Shown piece by piece: positions 8,667-17,671 of a stretch of DNA of 64,000 nt. Positions within the stretch are counted from its first letter, which is position 1. Each line of letters begins with the position of its first letter. The DNA comes from JABDBL01 sp963845445 (GTDB lineage: Bacteria > Cyanobacteriota > Vampirovibrionia > Obscuribacterales > Obscuribacteraceae): positions 3,355,141 to 3,419,140 of the forward strand of contig CAWJSE010000002.1 of assembly GCA_963845445.1 (NCBI GenBank), given 5' to 3'. The notes below the pieces were generated by a model, which saw only the letters and a list, made by a program, of their open reading frames with translations, was not told where the DNA came from and searched no databases. Made by a program: the position numbers and the translations under genes.

Positions 8667-10154
8667 TCAAGCTGCTAATTCGCCACTAAGGTACATTTTG
8701 CAATAATGTTCGGCATTCGCTTTTAAATCATTTTCTGCCAATTCACGCGCTGCCCGTGTGGGTAATGCAATAGGAATAATTTTGCAGCCGCCATATCTAT
8801 CGTAAAGCTTGAGAGTGCTGGAGATAGGGCTAACATCCCATTCTGCAATATTCATTCTATTATTGCCTTCTTTTAATTCCAATCTCATAAGCAAAGTGTC
8901 TGCGCCAGAGCCTAAATCGCTTTGGGTAATTATGCGTCTTTCCATTCTAGCTAGAGTCTGATCGATTGCTTCATTGTCTTTGATGTTTATATTCAAGTTA
9001 GCAACTAAACCAACCAAGCTAATATTCTGCACTTCAGATTCTGCTAATTCATCCTCGTCTTCCTCATATTCTTGTGATGCGTTGACTTTTGGTATTTGCA
9101 ATACTTGCCCTTCTTTGAGTTTGGCTACCGGATTGCCTGTATTATCAACGCGCACGCTTAGTCCGTTAAGCAGAGCTATGTCTGCCCACATATTTTCGTC
9201 CTGCACATCAATATGGCTGGCGGCAATTGATTTCAGTGTATCTCCTTCTCTGCATGTATAGCTTATGAAGTCTTTATTAGCAGCCTGGTTTTGTTTGGCA
9301 TACAAAACTAAAGCACCAATTTCTTTTAAAACGTGTATTTTGTATCTTAGAATTTCAGAGCGATGCGGCAGCAATATTATTTTGGCTTCTGGCTTAATTG
9401 CGCCAACTGCTTCTGCTCCTTCTTCATTTTTTAGAGGCTTAATATTTTTTGCCTGCACATTGATTGTATAGATCAGAGGCGCCAATCTTGCGTCTTTCAA
9501 AACAAAGCGGGCAATGTTCTCCAGAGTATCCTCTGCTCTAACTGCACAAGGCTGCCGTTTTTGTTTGCCGATAAGATCTATAAATAATTCTGCCCACATT
9601 CTTTTTGCGGTGCGTTCATCAACTTTTTGGTTTGTAAGATCATTGATTAGCACCATAATATTTTCTATAATGCTCAACCCAATATTGGCTGGCTTCTTCG
9701 GTGCAGTACCCACTGTGCTGCTATCAGCACGTCGTCCTTCAGTCATTGGTGCGGCTATTTCATCATCGTCGTCCAAATCATTGCTTTCTGAAGTGTCCAA
9801 ATCTATTTCAGGACGCCCAGTATCATTGTCGTCCGCATCTGCTTTCTTAGGATCTGTTATTTGTACTGTAGGCAGAGTTTGCACTAATGATTTGATATCG
9901 GTAGCATTAGGATCTTGACCGCCTGGTGTTGTATTTGTAGTGGTGGTGCCAGCAGTGCCGGTTGTAGTTGTGCCTGTGGTATTTGTGGTAGCCGTAGTAC
10001 CAGTGGTAGTCACCCCTGTTTGTCCGGTGGTGGCACCGGCTGTTGCAGTAATAATTATGTTGGTGGCATTAGCAGTTTGTGGCACAGGCAATTTTGTGTC
10101 GCTAAGTCCATCAACTAGGGTGCTGCCTTTTACTGCTGGCGGCACTAGTGGCAT
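8667..10154 (-). CDS. LysM-domain protein with Thr-rich linker
   Basis: 495 residues read from the only ATG in frame. The N-terminal 75 residues are low-complexity (Thr, Gly, Ala), followed by an acidic stretch (about residues 105-135). A central region holds one or two LysM-like peptidoglycan-binding motifs (for example SYTCREGDTLKSIAASHID, then LNGLSVRVDN and GQVLQIP). No signal peptide is seen at this start. The frame is open upstream almost to the stop of the preceding gene, and one extra G in the run at 10244-10246 would fuse the two genes. So this is probably the C-terminal half of one large surface or envelope protein. Confidence 0.7.
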   Translation of the reverse strand: MPLVPPAVKGSTLVDGLSDTKLPVPQTANATNIIITATAGATTGQTGVTTTGTTATTNTTGTTTTGTAGTTTTNTTPGGQDPNATDIKSLVQTLPTVQITDPKKADADDNDTGRPEIDLDTSESNDLDDDDEIAAPMTEGRRADSSTVGTAPKKPANIGLSIIENIMVLINDLTNQKVDERTAKRMWAELFIDLIGKQKRQPCAVRAEDTLENIARFVLKDARLAPLIYTINVQAKNIKPLKNEEGAEAVGAIKPEAKIILLPHRSEILRYKIHVLKEIGALVLYAKQNQAANKDFISYTCREGDTLKSIAASHIDVQDENMWADIALLNGLSVRVDNTGNPVAKLKEGQVLQIPKVNASQEYEEDEDELAESEVQNISLVGLVANLNINIKDNEAIDQTLARMERRIITQSDLGSGADTLLMRLELKEGNNRMNIAEWDVSPISSTLKLYDRYGGCKIIPIALPTRAARELAENDLKANAEHYCKMYLSGELAA

Positions 10155-10234
10155 GCCGATGCCAGTATTGCCGATGCCTGAAGTTGAAACTTCTCCGCCT
10201 TTCTTTCCCCCTTGTCCAGTGACGACTGCATCTA

Positions 10235-12628
10235 CTAGTGCCGCCCGCTCCCACCCTTAACAATTGCTTTGCCTGTTTCATCTGCTTTAACAGCGGCGCC
10301 TTGCCCTTGTTGCAACAGTCCTTGAAAGGCTTGTGCCGTTTGCGAACTGCTTACACTAGTGGTGGGCTGCCCTTCTTTTATAGCCTGTCCATTTAGCCCA
10401 AGATTAGCTGTAACAGAGTTTGCCGCGCCAAGATTTCCGGCACCAACATTGGCAGTAGAAGGATTATAGTTAGCGCCAGATTCATTTAAAAATAACCGCC
10501 CTATACTATCCACAATTGCTTTGCCGCCTGCGTCTACAATTTGCATGTTTGGAGGATAACTAAAGGTATTAGCAGCCAAAGGCGATGAACTGCCTATTAA
10601 TGCCGAATTATTCTCTCTAGATAGACTCACACTTTTCTGCATTGCTTCTATAATCTGATTTCCTGACAGCGCATTATTTCCGGCAAAACCATTAGTTGAA
10701 GCATCTCCCAACTGTATAACCTTCGGTCCTGAGAGCGCATCTAGCGCCGGTGTTCCAAATGCCGCACCGCGAGCATTTTTTGTTGCATCGGTTCCGCCTG
10801 TATCTAATGATGTGGCTGAAGGCGTTCCGGCAGTCGCCCCACCTACAGATTGTCTGCCTAATGATGCTGAATCAGTCGAAGCGAGAATCGACTGCTTGTT
10901 TAATTGTGCCACCTCATTTGATGCCACTGCTGGATTACCCGTCGAAGCTATCTTTTCAGCAACAGGAGCGGACTGCCTTTTCCCTGGCTCAGTTAATTGA
11001 ACATCGGCAGGTTGTGATCCAGAAACACCAGGCTTATTTGCTTGGGCGTATTGTGCAGAGTTCTGAGATCTTTGTGGTTGCTCTGCTGCCACTTTTGTTT
11101 CTGGCAACTTGGGATCCTGAGTGGCTGATGCTGGAGCCGCATCGCTGTTAACTTGCGTAACGGAGGTATTGGTTGGGCGATCGGCAGGAGGGTTGGGATC
11201 TTGAGTAACTGATCGTGGAGTCTCTTCAAATTTAGCTAGTGAGCCGGTAGGATTGGTTGGGCGATCGGCAGGAGGGTTGGGATCTTGAGTAACTGATCGT
11301 GGAGTCTCTTCAAATTTAGCTAGTGAGCCGGTAGGATTGATTGGGCGATCGGCAGGAGGGTTGGGATCTTGAGCGACTGATCGTGGAGTCTCTTCAAATT
11401 TAGCTAGTGAGCCGGTAGGATTGATTGGGCGATCGGCAGGAGGGTTGGGATCTTGAGCGACTGATCGTGGAGCCTCTGCAAATTTAGCTAGTGAGCCGGT
11501 AGGATTGGTTGGGCGATCGGCAGGAGGGTTGGGATCTTGAGTAACTGATCGTGGAGTCTCTTCAAATTTAGCTAGTGAGCCGGTAGGATTGATTGGGCGA
11601 TCGGCAGGAGGGTTGGGATCTTGAGTAACTGATCGTGGAGTCTCTGCAAATTTAGCTAGTGAGCCGGTAGGATTGATTGGGCGATCGGCAGGAGGGTTGG
11701 GATCTTGAGTAACTGATCGTGGAGTCTCTTCAAATTTAGCTAGTGAGCCGGTAGGATTGGTTGGGCGATCGGCAGGAGGGTTGGGATCTTGAGTGACTGA
11801 TCGTGGAGTCTCTTCAAATTTAGCTAGTGAGCCGGTAGGATTGGTTGGGCGATCGGCAGGAGGGTTGGGATCTTGAGTAACTGATCGTGGAGTCTCTTCA
11901 AATTTAGCTAGTGAGCCGGTAGGATTGGTTGGGCGATCGGCAGGAGGGTTGGGATCTTGAGCAACTGATCGTGGAGCCTCATCATTATTAATTGTTACAC
12001 CCCGTGCGGTTGTGGTGGAGGGAGTGAATGATGTTGAACCAGAGGCAGTTTTAGTCCATTTATCCATAGGTAATTTGGGATCTTGGTCAAAAGAGGAGAT
12101 TTTGTCTCCCGGCAATGGAGGATCTTTGGTTGTGGTGGCGATTTTGTCCTGGGATAATTTGGGATCTTGAGAAGGCGAAGCTTCCGTTTTGTCTGCGGGA
12201 TTCGAGGTATCGTTTTCCTCTCCAAAGATATCGGTGGGCTCCGAGCTGTCATCTTCCTGTCCAAAGACACGCTTAGATTCTAAATCGTCCTGCGGAGTCC
12301 CTCGTTCAACTGACGAAGGATTTGCGCTAGATTCGTACTCATTGTCTGTCGACAGCGAGTTTGTTTCTTCAGTTGCGTCCGCCATAGAAGGATCGTTCTG
12401 CTCTGAATCAGCTAATCCCGAGAGACTTATGCCAGGGAGGTATTGTCCATATTGGTTCAACAAGCCGTTGCATGATTCAGCCATTTGATTAGCCTGTTGA
12501 GGGCTAAATCCCATACATTGAAATAAGGCGCGCTCAGCAAACAAAGCTGCGTCGTTATTTGGTTGGGCTGTCTGAGTGCTTGCGTCACCGCCCGGTGCGG
12601 GCACTGATGAGGGATCTTCTCCCGGCAT
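10235..12628 (-). CDS. Large low-complexity protein with ten 28-residue repeats
   Basis: 797 residues from ATG 12628 (twelve codons inside the longest possible reading, a weak GGA before it). The N-terminal part (about 1-210) is acidic and Ser-rich with Asp-Pro-Lys-Leu motifs. Next come ten 28-residue repeats with core QDPNPPADRP and GSLAKFEETPRSV, then a long Ala-, Ser-, Gly- and Asn-rich region. No catalytic domain and no obvious signal peptide. The C-terminus ends in KGGSGRH, which looks like a shifted junction to the LysM protein downstream. A likely structural or surface role is inferred only from repeats plus LysM context. Confidence 0.7.
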   Translation of the reverse strand: MPGEDPSSVPAPGGDASTQTAQPNNDAALFAERALFQCMGFSPQQANQMAESCNGLLNQYGQYLPGISLSGLADSEQNDPSMADATEETNSLSTDNEYESSANPSSVERGTPQDDLESKRVFGQEDDSSEPTDIFGEENDTSNPADKTEASPSQDPKLSQDKIATTTKDPPLPGDKISSFDQDPKLPMDKWTKTASGSTSFTPSTTTARGVTINNDEAPRSVAQDPNPPADRPTNPTGSLAKFEETPRSVTQDPNPPADRPTNPTGSLAKFEETPRSVTQDPNPPADRPTNPTGSLAKFEETPRSVTQDPNPPADRPINPTGSLAKFAETPRSVTQDPNPPADRPINPTGSLAKFEETPRSVTQDPNPPADRPTNPTGSLAKFAEAPRSVAQDPNPPADRPINPTGSLAKFEETPRSVAQDPNPPADRPINPTGSLAKFEETPRSVTQDPNPPADRPTNPTGSLAKFEETPRSVTQDPNPPADRPTNTSVTQVNSDAAPASATQDPKLPETKVAAEQPQRSQNSAQYAQANKPGVSGSQPADVQLTEPGKRQSAPVAEKIASTGNPAVASNEVAQLNKQSILASTDSASLGRQSVGGATAGTPSATSLDTGGTDATKNARGAAFGTPALDALSGPKVIQLGDASTNGFAGNNALSGNQIIEAMQKSVSLSRENNSALIGSSSPLAANTFSYPPNMQIVDAGGKAIVDSIGRLFLNESGANYNPSTANVGAGNLGAANSVTANLGLNGQAIKEGQPTTSVSSSQTAQAFQGLLQQGQGAAVKADETGKAIVKGGSGRH
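11160..11999 (-). repeat. 84-bp tandem repeat, ten copies, in frame
   Basis: The string GGGCGATCGGC recurs exactly every 84 bases, from 11175 to 11931. Each unit encodes 28 residues. Units vary at few positions (Thr or Ile after DRP, Glu or Ala after KF, Thr or Ala before QDP), which implies recent expansion or gene conversion. Copy number is also where short-read assembly is least reliable. Confidence 0.95.
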
Positions 12629-13369
12629 ATAAACAAATCCTAAGGTATACGCGCAACAAATCACCGAGCTGCTTCAAAAGCAGTTCGAGCTGAGCGGTTT
12701 ATGTGAATGACCCGGCTTTAAACTATGGTTTCTATGTGTTCAGAATTAAGCTGACTTAATATCTTTTGCCCGTTTTTATAAATAAATCTAACTATTCATA
12801 TATTAATTTGACATACTCGAAACACTTGTTCCAGAAATTTTCGGCTAGAAAATCTAACTCAATCAGAAATCAATTTATTTCTAGTAAAAATTATCGGAAG
12901 CTAATATTCGCCCATTTTAGCCAAGTTGTCAAGCTTAAGTGTCTGGGAACACTTCTGCTAACTTCGCTAGAGGTTAACAGCAAAATTAATGTGCATTTCA
13001 CATAGGTTTAATTTAGTAAGTTTCTGACACTTTTTAGCGATAAACCATCCAAATACAGAGTGGGAGCATGATGTATTGCAGTGTCAGAACTCAAGGGCTG
13101 ATTTTATAGAAGGCTAATAAACCGTCACAAATGACTTGATTTGGCCTACTGACTTCGTCTTAAATAAAATGTCATCGAATGTATTTTTATATGATAGGTT
13201 CCTCTTCCCCGAAAAGCTTGCGCTCGCTTAATTTCTAAAAAGCATAACGTCACAACGTTATGACGAAACTAGCCTGCGCAATTTCGATATACGTCCGAGA
13301 GTTTTGCAACCTGAGTCCCATGACAGACCGAGTCACGATGACTAAACCCCGAAATCGGAGTTTCCGACT
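12629..13369. other. Intergenic, divergent upstream region
   Basis: AT-rich up to about 13250, with no convincing gene. A possible 79-codon frame at 12766 is compositionally non-coding. It must hold the promoter of the repeat protein (minus) and, near 13260-13360, the start of the next GC-rich block. Confidence 0.5.
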
Positions 13370-14023
13370 ATGCGTCACCTATCCTCGCGCTTCGTCTCGA
13401 CCGCCGCCTTACTTCCGCTTCTGCTGGCCCTGCTCCCCCCTGCCCAGGGCCAGGATCAGACCGCCACCAACAAAGGCAACAAGACCGATAAGGTCGAAGC
13501 CAACCTTCCCGACAGCGAGCTGATGATATTTTTCACCAAGCTCGCAAGCTGCACAGAAGATATTGGCGCGGAAACAGTTCCTCTCGCGGAAGCCGCCGCG
13601 GTCGAAGCATTCACGCCCACCATTGGAGTCGTCTACAAGGATCTTTGGAAACCAAATGTGTGGGTCGAGTTGCAAATCATGGTGGATTGCCGGGATGCCG
13701 TCGAGAGGCTTGGCAACAAGGCGATTATCATCGGCCGTCGATTCCGCTTCCGGAAGGACGGGAGATTCAACGTTCGGCCGGTGGATCCCGCGCAGCGCTT
13801 CCACATCATCCAAGGCGTCAAGGATGAGCTCACGGGCGAATGGAAAGCGCCTACGTTAGAGCAGGTGCGCCGCGAAGTGGCTGCGTACATTAAGGCCACG
13901 GATGAGCCCCCGCCCGGAACGGTGGCATGGGAAAAAGCTGAGGCCGCGCGTCGCGAGATGCTTGTTCGGGCAAATGGCGCTTCTTCGGCGAAGCCCAGTG
14001 TGAACGTCACATCGAATAAATGA
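13370..14023 (+). CDS. Hypothetical secreted protein, GC-rich cassette
   Basis: 217 residues from ATG 13370 (CGGAG ten bases ahead). A clear Sec signal peptide: Arg near the start, then LPLLLALLPPAQGQ with probable cleavage after about residue 27. The mature part contains IFFTKLASCTEDIGAETVPLAEA and FTPTIGVVYKDLWKP, two cysteines (Cys62 and Cys105) that could pair, and a basic, charged C-terminal half. No family recognised. Base composition is unlike the AT-rich genes around it. Confidence 0.65.
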   Translation: MRHLSSRFVSTAALLPLLLALLPPAQGQDQTATNKGNKTDKVEANLPDSELMIFFTKLASCTEDIGAETVPLAEAAAVEAFTPTIGVVYKDLWKPNVWVELQIMVDCRDAVERLGNKAIIIGRRFRFRKDGRFNVRPVDPAQRFHIIQGVKDELTGEWKAPTLEQVRREVAAYIKATDEPPPGTVAWEKAEAARREMLVRANGASSAKPSVNVTSNK

Positions 14024-14525
14024 AGATAGCGATGGGGTGTCCGCCGAACCCCCATCCCGGACGGAATAGACCGGTGACCCTTGCTTGTTTCCGCCAGGAG
14101 CCCATTGGTCTTTCCGTTCTTTTTGAGACACAGATTCACGGAGAATAACGGAAACAGAAGGTAGCGCGCTGTGCCTTCCGCAGAGGATCGCTGTCCCTGA
14201 GTTCAGCAGGGTTCATCGGTCCTCTGTGTTAATACAATCCGCGTCTCCCGGCGGATTGTGCGTGTGGCAATGGCCACTTCATCCCTTATTAACCCGAGGA
14301 GACAACAAGCAGTACGAAAAGGTTTATCGCGAGTGCCGGTGTGGCCTCGCAACCCGTAGTCACGTTCCGCAGCACCACTCTGCCGGCGGCTCTGGGCAGT
14401 CCGGTGGTAACTCCGCCGTTCGCACCGGTGGCGTCGGCAAGTAAAGTAATCGCGACCAATAGTGGTTGCACCTAGCTGTAATCTGTACCGACGGCCTGGG
14501 AATTCTCCCACCCGGGCCGTCGCCT
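14024..14525. other. GC-rich region with possible short coding segment
   Basis: Between 14310 and 14467 the plus strand reads as VASQPVVTFRSTTLPAALG and SPVVTPPFAPVASASKVI in one frame after a GAGGAG site at about 14293, but no normal start codon follows at the right distance. The block ends with a GC-rich hairpin (about 14490-14522) that lacks a T-run. An AT-rich toxin-antitoxin fragment is joined directly to it. Confidence 0.4.
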
Positions 14526-14564
14526 TCAGCTTGCCAAAATTTTTACTTCTTTTTCTACTTCCAC
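14526..14564 (-). pseudogene. Remnant of a higA C-terminus, cut by IS3
   Basis: The last 12 codons (reading VEVEKEVKILAS, then stop) nearly match the end of the intact higA at 17353. The fragment stops at the left end of the IS3 element, and GC-rich foreign sequence abuts its other side. Confidence 0.6.
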
Positions 14565-14592
14565 TGAGCTGCCCCCTTTTTTCTTACCACCG

Positions 14593-15429
14593 TTAGCCGA
14601 CTCTTAACAACTTTTGTTTTTGTACGAATTCTATGGGCGTTTGGTATTTGAGGGAGCTATGTGGTCTAGCTGAGTTGTAGTAGTGACGCCATCTTTCTAT
14701 TTTTTCTTTTGCTTCTCTTAGGCTTACGAACCATTGTTCGTTCAGGCATTCGTCTCTGAATTTGCCATTAAAACTCTCCACAAAAGCATTCTGTATTGGC
14801 TTTCCCGGCTGAATGTAATTGAGCTTTAAATTATTCTGTTTACTCACCCAATCCGACAAGATCCTGCTTGTAAATTCAGTCCCGTTGTCTACAACAATCT
14901 CAGATGGCAAGCCTCTAGTCTGAGCTAGCCGTTCTAACACACGTACAACCCTTGATCCTGTGATGCTTGTGTCTACTTCAATTGCTATGCATTCCCGCGT
15001 AAATTCATCAACAATATTCAAAGTCCTAAATCGTCTGCTACCGGCTGCTAGTGTGTCCATTACAAAGTCCATTGACCAACGCTGGTTAGCTGCTGTAAGC
15101 ATTGTTTCAGGTGTATATCTTTGACCAGCAATACGCTTACGAGTGCGTTTTCTTAGCTTTAAATTTTCTTGTGTGTATATTCGGTAAACTCGTTTATGAT
15201 TCACGACATTTCCCTCTTTTCGAAGTAATACTGTTAACCTGCGGTAGCCGTATCTTCTGCGTAAAGCAGCAAGCTCTTTTAGACGCTGTTTTAATTGCTC
15301 ATTCTTGTTCTTGCTTATGTAGCGATAGGTCTCTCTGCTAATACCCACTAAAAAGCAAGCGCGACACTGAGATTGACCAGTTTTTTGCATGATATCCACG
15401 GCTTCTCTTTGCTGTGGAATGCCTACCAC
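14593..15429 (-). CDS. IS3-family transposase OrfB (DDE integrase core)
   Basis: 278 residues. An HTH_21-type N-terminal region (REAVDIMQKTGQSQCRACFL) is followed by an rve integrase core with WSMDFVMD, then IVVDNGTEF, and AFVESFNGKFRDECL, giving the three acidic catalytic residues. It is probably made as an OrfAB fusion: OrfA ends at a run of seven A then G (the -1 slippery type used by IS3 elements), and OrfB is in the -1 frame. Confidence 0.95.
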   Translation of the reverse strand: MVGIPQQREAVDIMQKTGQSQCRACFLVGISRETYRYISKNKNEQLKQRLKELAALRRRYGYRRLTVLLRKEGNVVNHKRVYRIYTQENLKLRKRTRKRIAGQRYTPETMLTAANQRWSMDFVMDTLAAGSRRFRTLNIVDEFTRECIAIEVDTSITGSRVVRVLERLAQTRGLPSEIVVDNGTEFTSRILSDWVSKQNNLKLNYIQPGKPIQNAFVESFNGKFRDECLNEQWFVSLREAKEKIERWRHYYNSARPHSSLKYQTPIEFVQKQKLLRVG

Positions 15430-15701
15430 TTTTTTTCAACCACCGCCTTTAAGGCTTGGATATCTAAGGCCTGCTGGGCCACCAACCGCCTGAGCTGTTT
15501 ATTTTCTTCTTCTAGTTGCTTCGCTCTTTTAACTTCATTTACAGCCAAGCCGCCAAATTTAGCCTTCCATTTGTAAAAGGTATCTTTGGCAATGCCATGC
15601 TTACGACAAAGCTCACCAGTGCCCATTCCAGCATCTGCTTCGTGCAGAATTGCCACTATCTGTTCTTCTGTGAATCGATTCTTTTGCATATGACCTCCCA
15701 A
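15423..15701 (-). CDS. IS3-family transposase OrfA (HTH)
   Basis: 92 residues: an N-terminal helix-turn-helix (FTEEQIVAILHEADAGMGTG, then RKHGIAKDTFYKWKAKFGG) that recognises the element ends, then a leucine-zipper coiled coil. It overlaps OrfB by 7 bases at the A7G slippery run. GGAGGTCATATG gives its ribosome site. Confidence 0.95.
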   Translation of the reverse strand: MGGHMQKNRFTEEQIVAILHEADAGMGTGELCRKHGIAKDTFYKWKAKFGGLAVNEVKRAKQLEEENKQLRRLVAQQALDIQALKAVVEKKW

Positions 15702-15816
15702 TTTGTTTGATTATCTGGCATTTCTTGCCAAGAGTCGTCATTCAGTTGTGTAGTTTTTGGGGGTCAGGTCACCACGAAGACGACAATTTTTCAATACCTA
15801 GGAAAAATCTAGGATT

Positions 15817-16029
15817 TCAAAGGATTTTTGATTCGCCAATAATCTTTAGGAATTCTGCCGGATTAATAATTTTTGTATTTCCATGTGTCACCAAATCAGG
15901 CAAATCTCTGTCACCGCTTACTAAATAATCACAGTTTGCATCGGCGGCACAGGCAAGATAAGCATTATCAGCAGGGTCTCGGCTAGCGGAGGGTAAATTT
16001 GCCACCATGACCATAGTGGCTTTATGTTC
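15817..16029 (-). pseudogene. C-terminal fragment of a PIN-domain (VapC-like) toxin
   Basis: About 65 residues ending in KIINPAEFLKIIGESKIL match the C-terminal half of PIN-family toxin components: DPADNAYLACAADA and YLVSGDRDLPDL carry the conserved late Asp residues. The N-terminal half with the first catalytic Asp is missing. The reading frame continues upstream into a higA fragment (EMWIGLQSDYEI), so this is a recombinational scar between two toxin-antitoxin modules. Confidence 0.7.
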
Positions 16030-16165
16030 AATGAGCCTGATGATCTCATAGTCTGATTGAAGACCGATCCACATTTCTACTGATGTGCCAAAAACATTTG
16101 GCTAATCGGTAGACTGTATCATTTAAAGAGTGCGCTTATAAGGATGCTGCGCTGATTACCTCTTG
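16030..16165 (-). pseudogene. Remnant of a higBA module
   Basis: Codes for WIGLQSDYEI and neighbouring residues of HigA, with frame damage. It is followed at 16141-16163 by a short match to higB (the string around GCTGCGCTGATTACCTC also occurs at 17756). The intact module is at 17353-17950. Confidence 0.55.
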
Positions 16166-16443
16166 CGGCCGCCTATTTTGTGTCGAGCTTGTGCGTCAAC
16201 ATATGATCTTAAAACGGCATTAATATGAGTTTGATAGCCTGGACCTTGCCCAGAGAACCACTGGTATATGTCCGTATCAATACGAATGGTAAGTTTTGTT
16301 TTGCCACCCGGAATTACTATAGTAGCCTCTTTCCAAAAATTCTCATTGGCCTCTGGAATATCTTTAGTATCAATAGCTTCTTCGCCTGAGCGCATACGCT
16401 TCAGGCGATTCCAATCCGTACCTGTTTTAGTTTTCTTTTTCAT
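16156..16443 (-). CDS. brnA: BrnA-type antitoxin
   Basis: 95 residues. The C-terminal half matches BrnA ribbon-helix-helix antitoxins: GGKTKLTIRIDTDIYQWFSG, then GYQTHINAVLRSYVDA. It neutralises BrnT and is expected to repress the operon with it. Its start overlaps the brnT stop by 4 bases, the usual toxin-first order of this family. A Lys-rich N-terminus (MKKKTKTGTDWNRLKRMRSG) is typical. Confidence 0.88.
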   Translation of the reverse strand: MKKKTKTGTDWNRLKRMRSGEEAIDTKDIPEANENFWKEATIVIPGGKTKLTIRIDTDIYQWFSGQGPGYQTHINAVLRSYVDAQARHKIGGRKR

Positions 16444-16808
16444 GGTTTTTCTTTTGTTCTTTCATATTTTCGTCTACTTTTTCTCAAGTCCCTTTTCTGC
16501 TGCTGCTTTTCTAATCCCAGGTTAATTAGTAATTCGCCTTCTTCACGGGATGTCGCCAATCGAGCAGAAATTAAGTGATAGGCGTTCTCTTTAGGTTGTG
16601 TATATACAACTACCAATGGCTGTCCTTTTGAATATCCGTAAGCGATCATTCTTTCTTCGCCATAGTCTATTCGCTCATCGACCTGAAATATTAGTGGCTG
16701 CGAAAATAATTCTATTGTATCTTCAAAGTCTATGCCATGATCTCTTATATTCTGGCGATTTTTATTTGGATCCCAACTAAAAAAATCAACGTCCCTTATT
16801 ATGTACAT
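16440..16808 (-). CDS. brnT: BrnT-type ribonuclease toxin
   Basis: 122 residues of the BrnT (RelE-fold) mRNase family. Family signatures seen: FSWDPNKNRQNIRDHGIDFE at the N-terminus, GEERMIAYGYSKGQPLVVVYT in the middle, and LISARLATSREEGELL. The Arg/Lys-rich C-terminal tail is longer than in most homologues. It leads the operon, and the antitoxin follows with a 4-base overlap. The module appears intact, unlike the remnants on its left. Confidence 0.88.
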   Translation of the reverse strand: MYIIRDVDFFSWDPNKNRQNIRDHGIDFEDTIELFSQPLIFQVDERIDYGEERMIAYGYSKGQPLVVVYTQPKENAYHLISARLATSREEGELLINLGLEKQQQKRDLRKSRRKYERTKEKP

Positions 16809-17063
16809 ACAATTGTACCTACCTTAATCCTGGAATTCAAGCTTTTTCAATTAAGCTAATCTTGCTAATTATGTATTAGGCGCAGAAAATATATTGTCTT
16901 AAACATCGAGCAAGTATTTGACCTCTATTAACCAGTACGTTCAGAGCAGTCAAAAGTTCATTTTAGGTAAACTTGTATTTACTAGCTGGTTGAGCAATTT
17001 TTAGTGGCAATATGCTTGTCTTAATTGACCTTGTTAATTATGGCTTGATTAGATTCCTTACTA

Positions 17064-17272
17064 TAGCCCAAACATCTAACCAAGCCAGCGAATCTAAAAA
17101 TTCTTCTACCAAAATTCAGCCCATTATATTGACTGGCGACCGTCCTACCGGGCCGTTACAGCTGGGGCATTATGTTGGCTCATTGAGGCAAAGAGTGGCT
17201 TTGCAGAACGAGTACAAGACTTTTGTCATGATTGCTGATGCCCAGGCTCTTACCGATAATGCCAATAATCTA
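17064..17272 (+). pseudogene. N-terminal fragment of tryptophanyl-tRNA synthetase
   Basis: Nearly identical to codons 5-73 of the intact trpS at 18077 (IILTGDRPTGPLQLGHYVGS; note Gln in place of His before LGH). Homology begins after the normal start codon and stops abruptly at NANN. A matching C-terminal fragment lies 17 kb away at 34341, so a former second trpS copy has been split or partly duplicated. Confidence 0.85.
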
Positions 17273-17352
17273 ACCATTGATCCAATAACCACCAAATATG
17301 AAAATCTCTACCTTACAAAGGTTCGATAATTCGCAAGAATTCTTTCCCCTAT

Positions 17353-17664
17353 TCAGCTTGCCAAAGCTTTTACTTCTTTTTCTACTTTTTCAGGTATGTG
17401 ATTATAGCGAGCAAGTTCTATCTCATAGTCTGATTGAAGGCCGATCCACATTTCTACTGATGTGCCAAAACATTTGGCTAATCGGTAGGCTGTATCAGTT
17501 GAAAGGGAGCGCTTGCCATTAATAATTTGAGTTATACGGTTCGTAGGAACAGCCAATAATTGAGCAAGTTTATTGGCGCTCAAATTAAGAGGCTCCATAA
17601 ACTCTTCTTTCAAAATCTCTCCGGGATGGATGGGAGATAGCAAATTTTCTTTTTTCTTGTTCAT
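17353..17664 (-). CDS. higA: HigA-type antitoxin (HTH)
   Basis: 103 residues of the HigA/VapI XRE-family type: HPGEILKEEFMEPLNLSANK opens the family signature, followed by the helix-turn-helix LAQLLAVPTNRITQIINGKR and the FGTSVEMWIGLQSDYE tail motif. It lies 7 bases downstream of higB on the same strand, the toxin-first order typical of HigBA. Other fragments of the same gene occur at 14526 and 16030. Confidence 0.9.
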   Translation of the reverse strand: MNKKKENLLSPIHPGEILKEEFMEPLNLSANKLAQLLAVPTNRITQIINGKRSLSTDTAYRLAKCFGTSVEMWIGLQSDYEIELARYNHIPEKVEKEVKALAS

Positions 17665-17671
17665 TTATTCC

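Larger units (their letters stand above)
14565..15771 (-). mobile_element. IS3-family insertion sequence, copy 1
   Basis: 1207 bp bounded by imperfect inverted ends TGAGCTGCCCCC and TGACCTGACCCCC, with a 4-bp target duplication CCAC at 14561-14564 and 15772-15775. It carries orfA and orfB on the minus strand. The second copy at 52476 has the same length and identical proteins but a different target duplication, so both are independent, recent insertions. Confidence 0.95.

Noticed and set aside
11175..11960. GGCGATCGG strings as cyanobacterial HIP1 sites
   Set aside because: They occur only inside the coding repeat and do not match GCGATCGC exactly.
11160..11999. Regular 84-base repeats as a possible CRISPR array
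   Set aside because: The repeats are in frame, without unique spacers, and lie inside a coding gene.
12766..13005. 79-codon frame in the AT-rich gap
   Set aside because: Composition of non-coding AT-rich DNA and no ribosome site.
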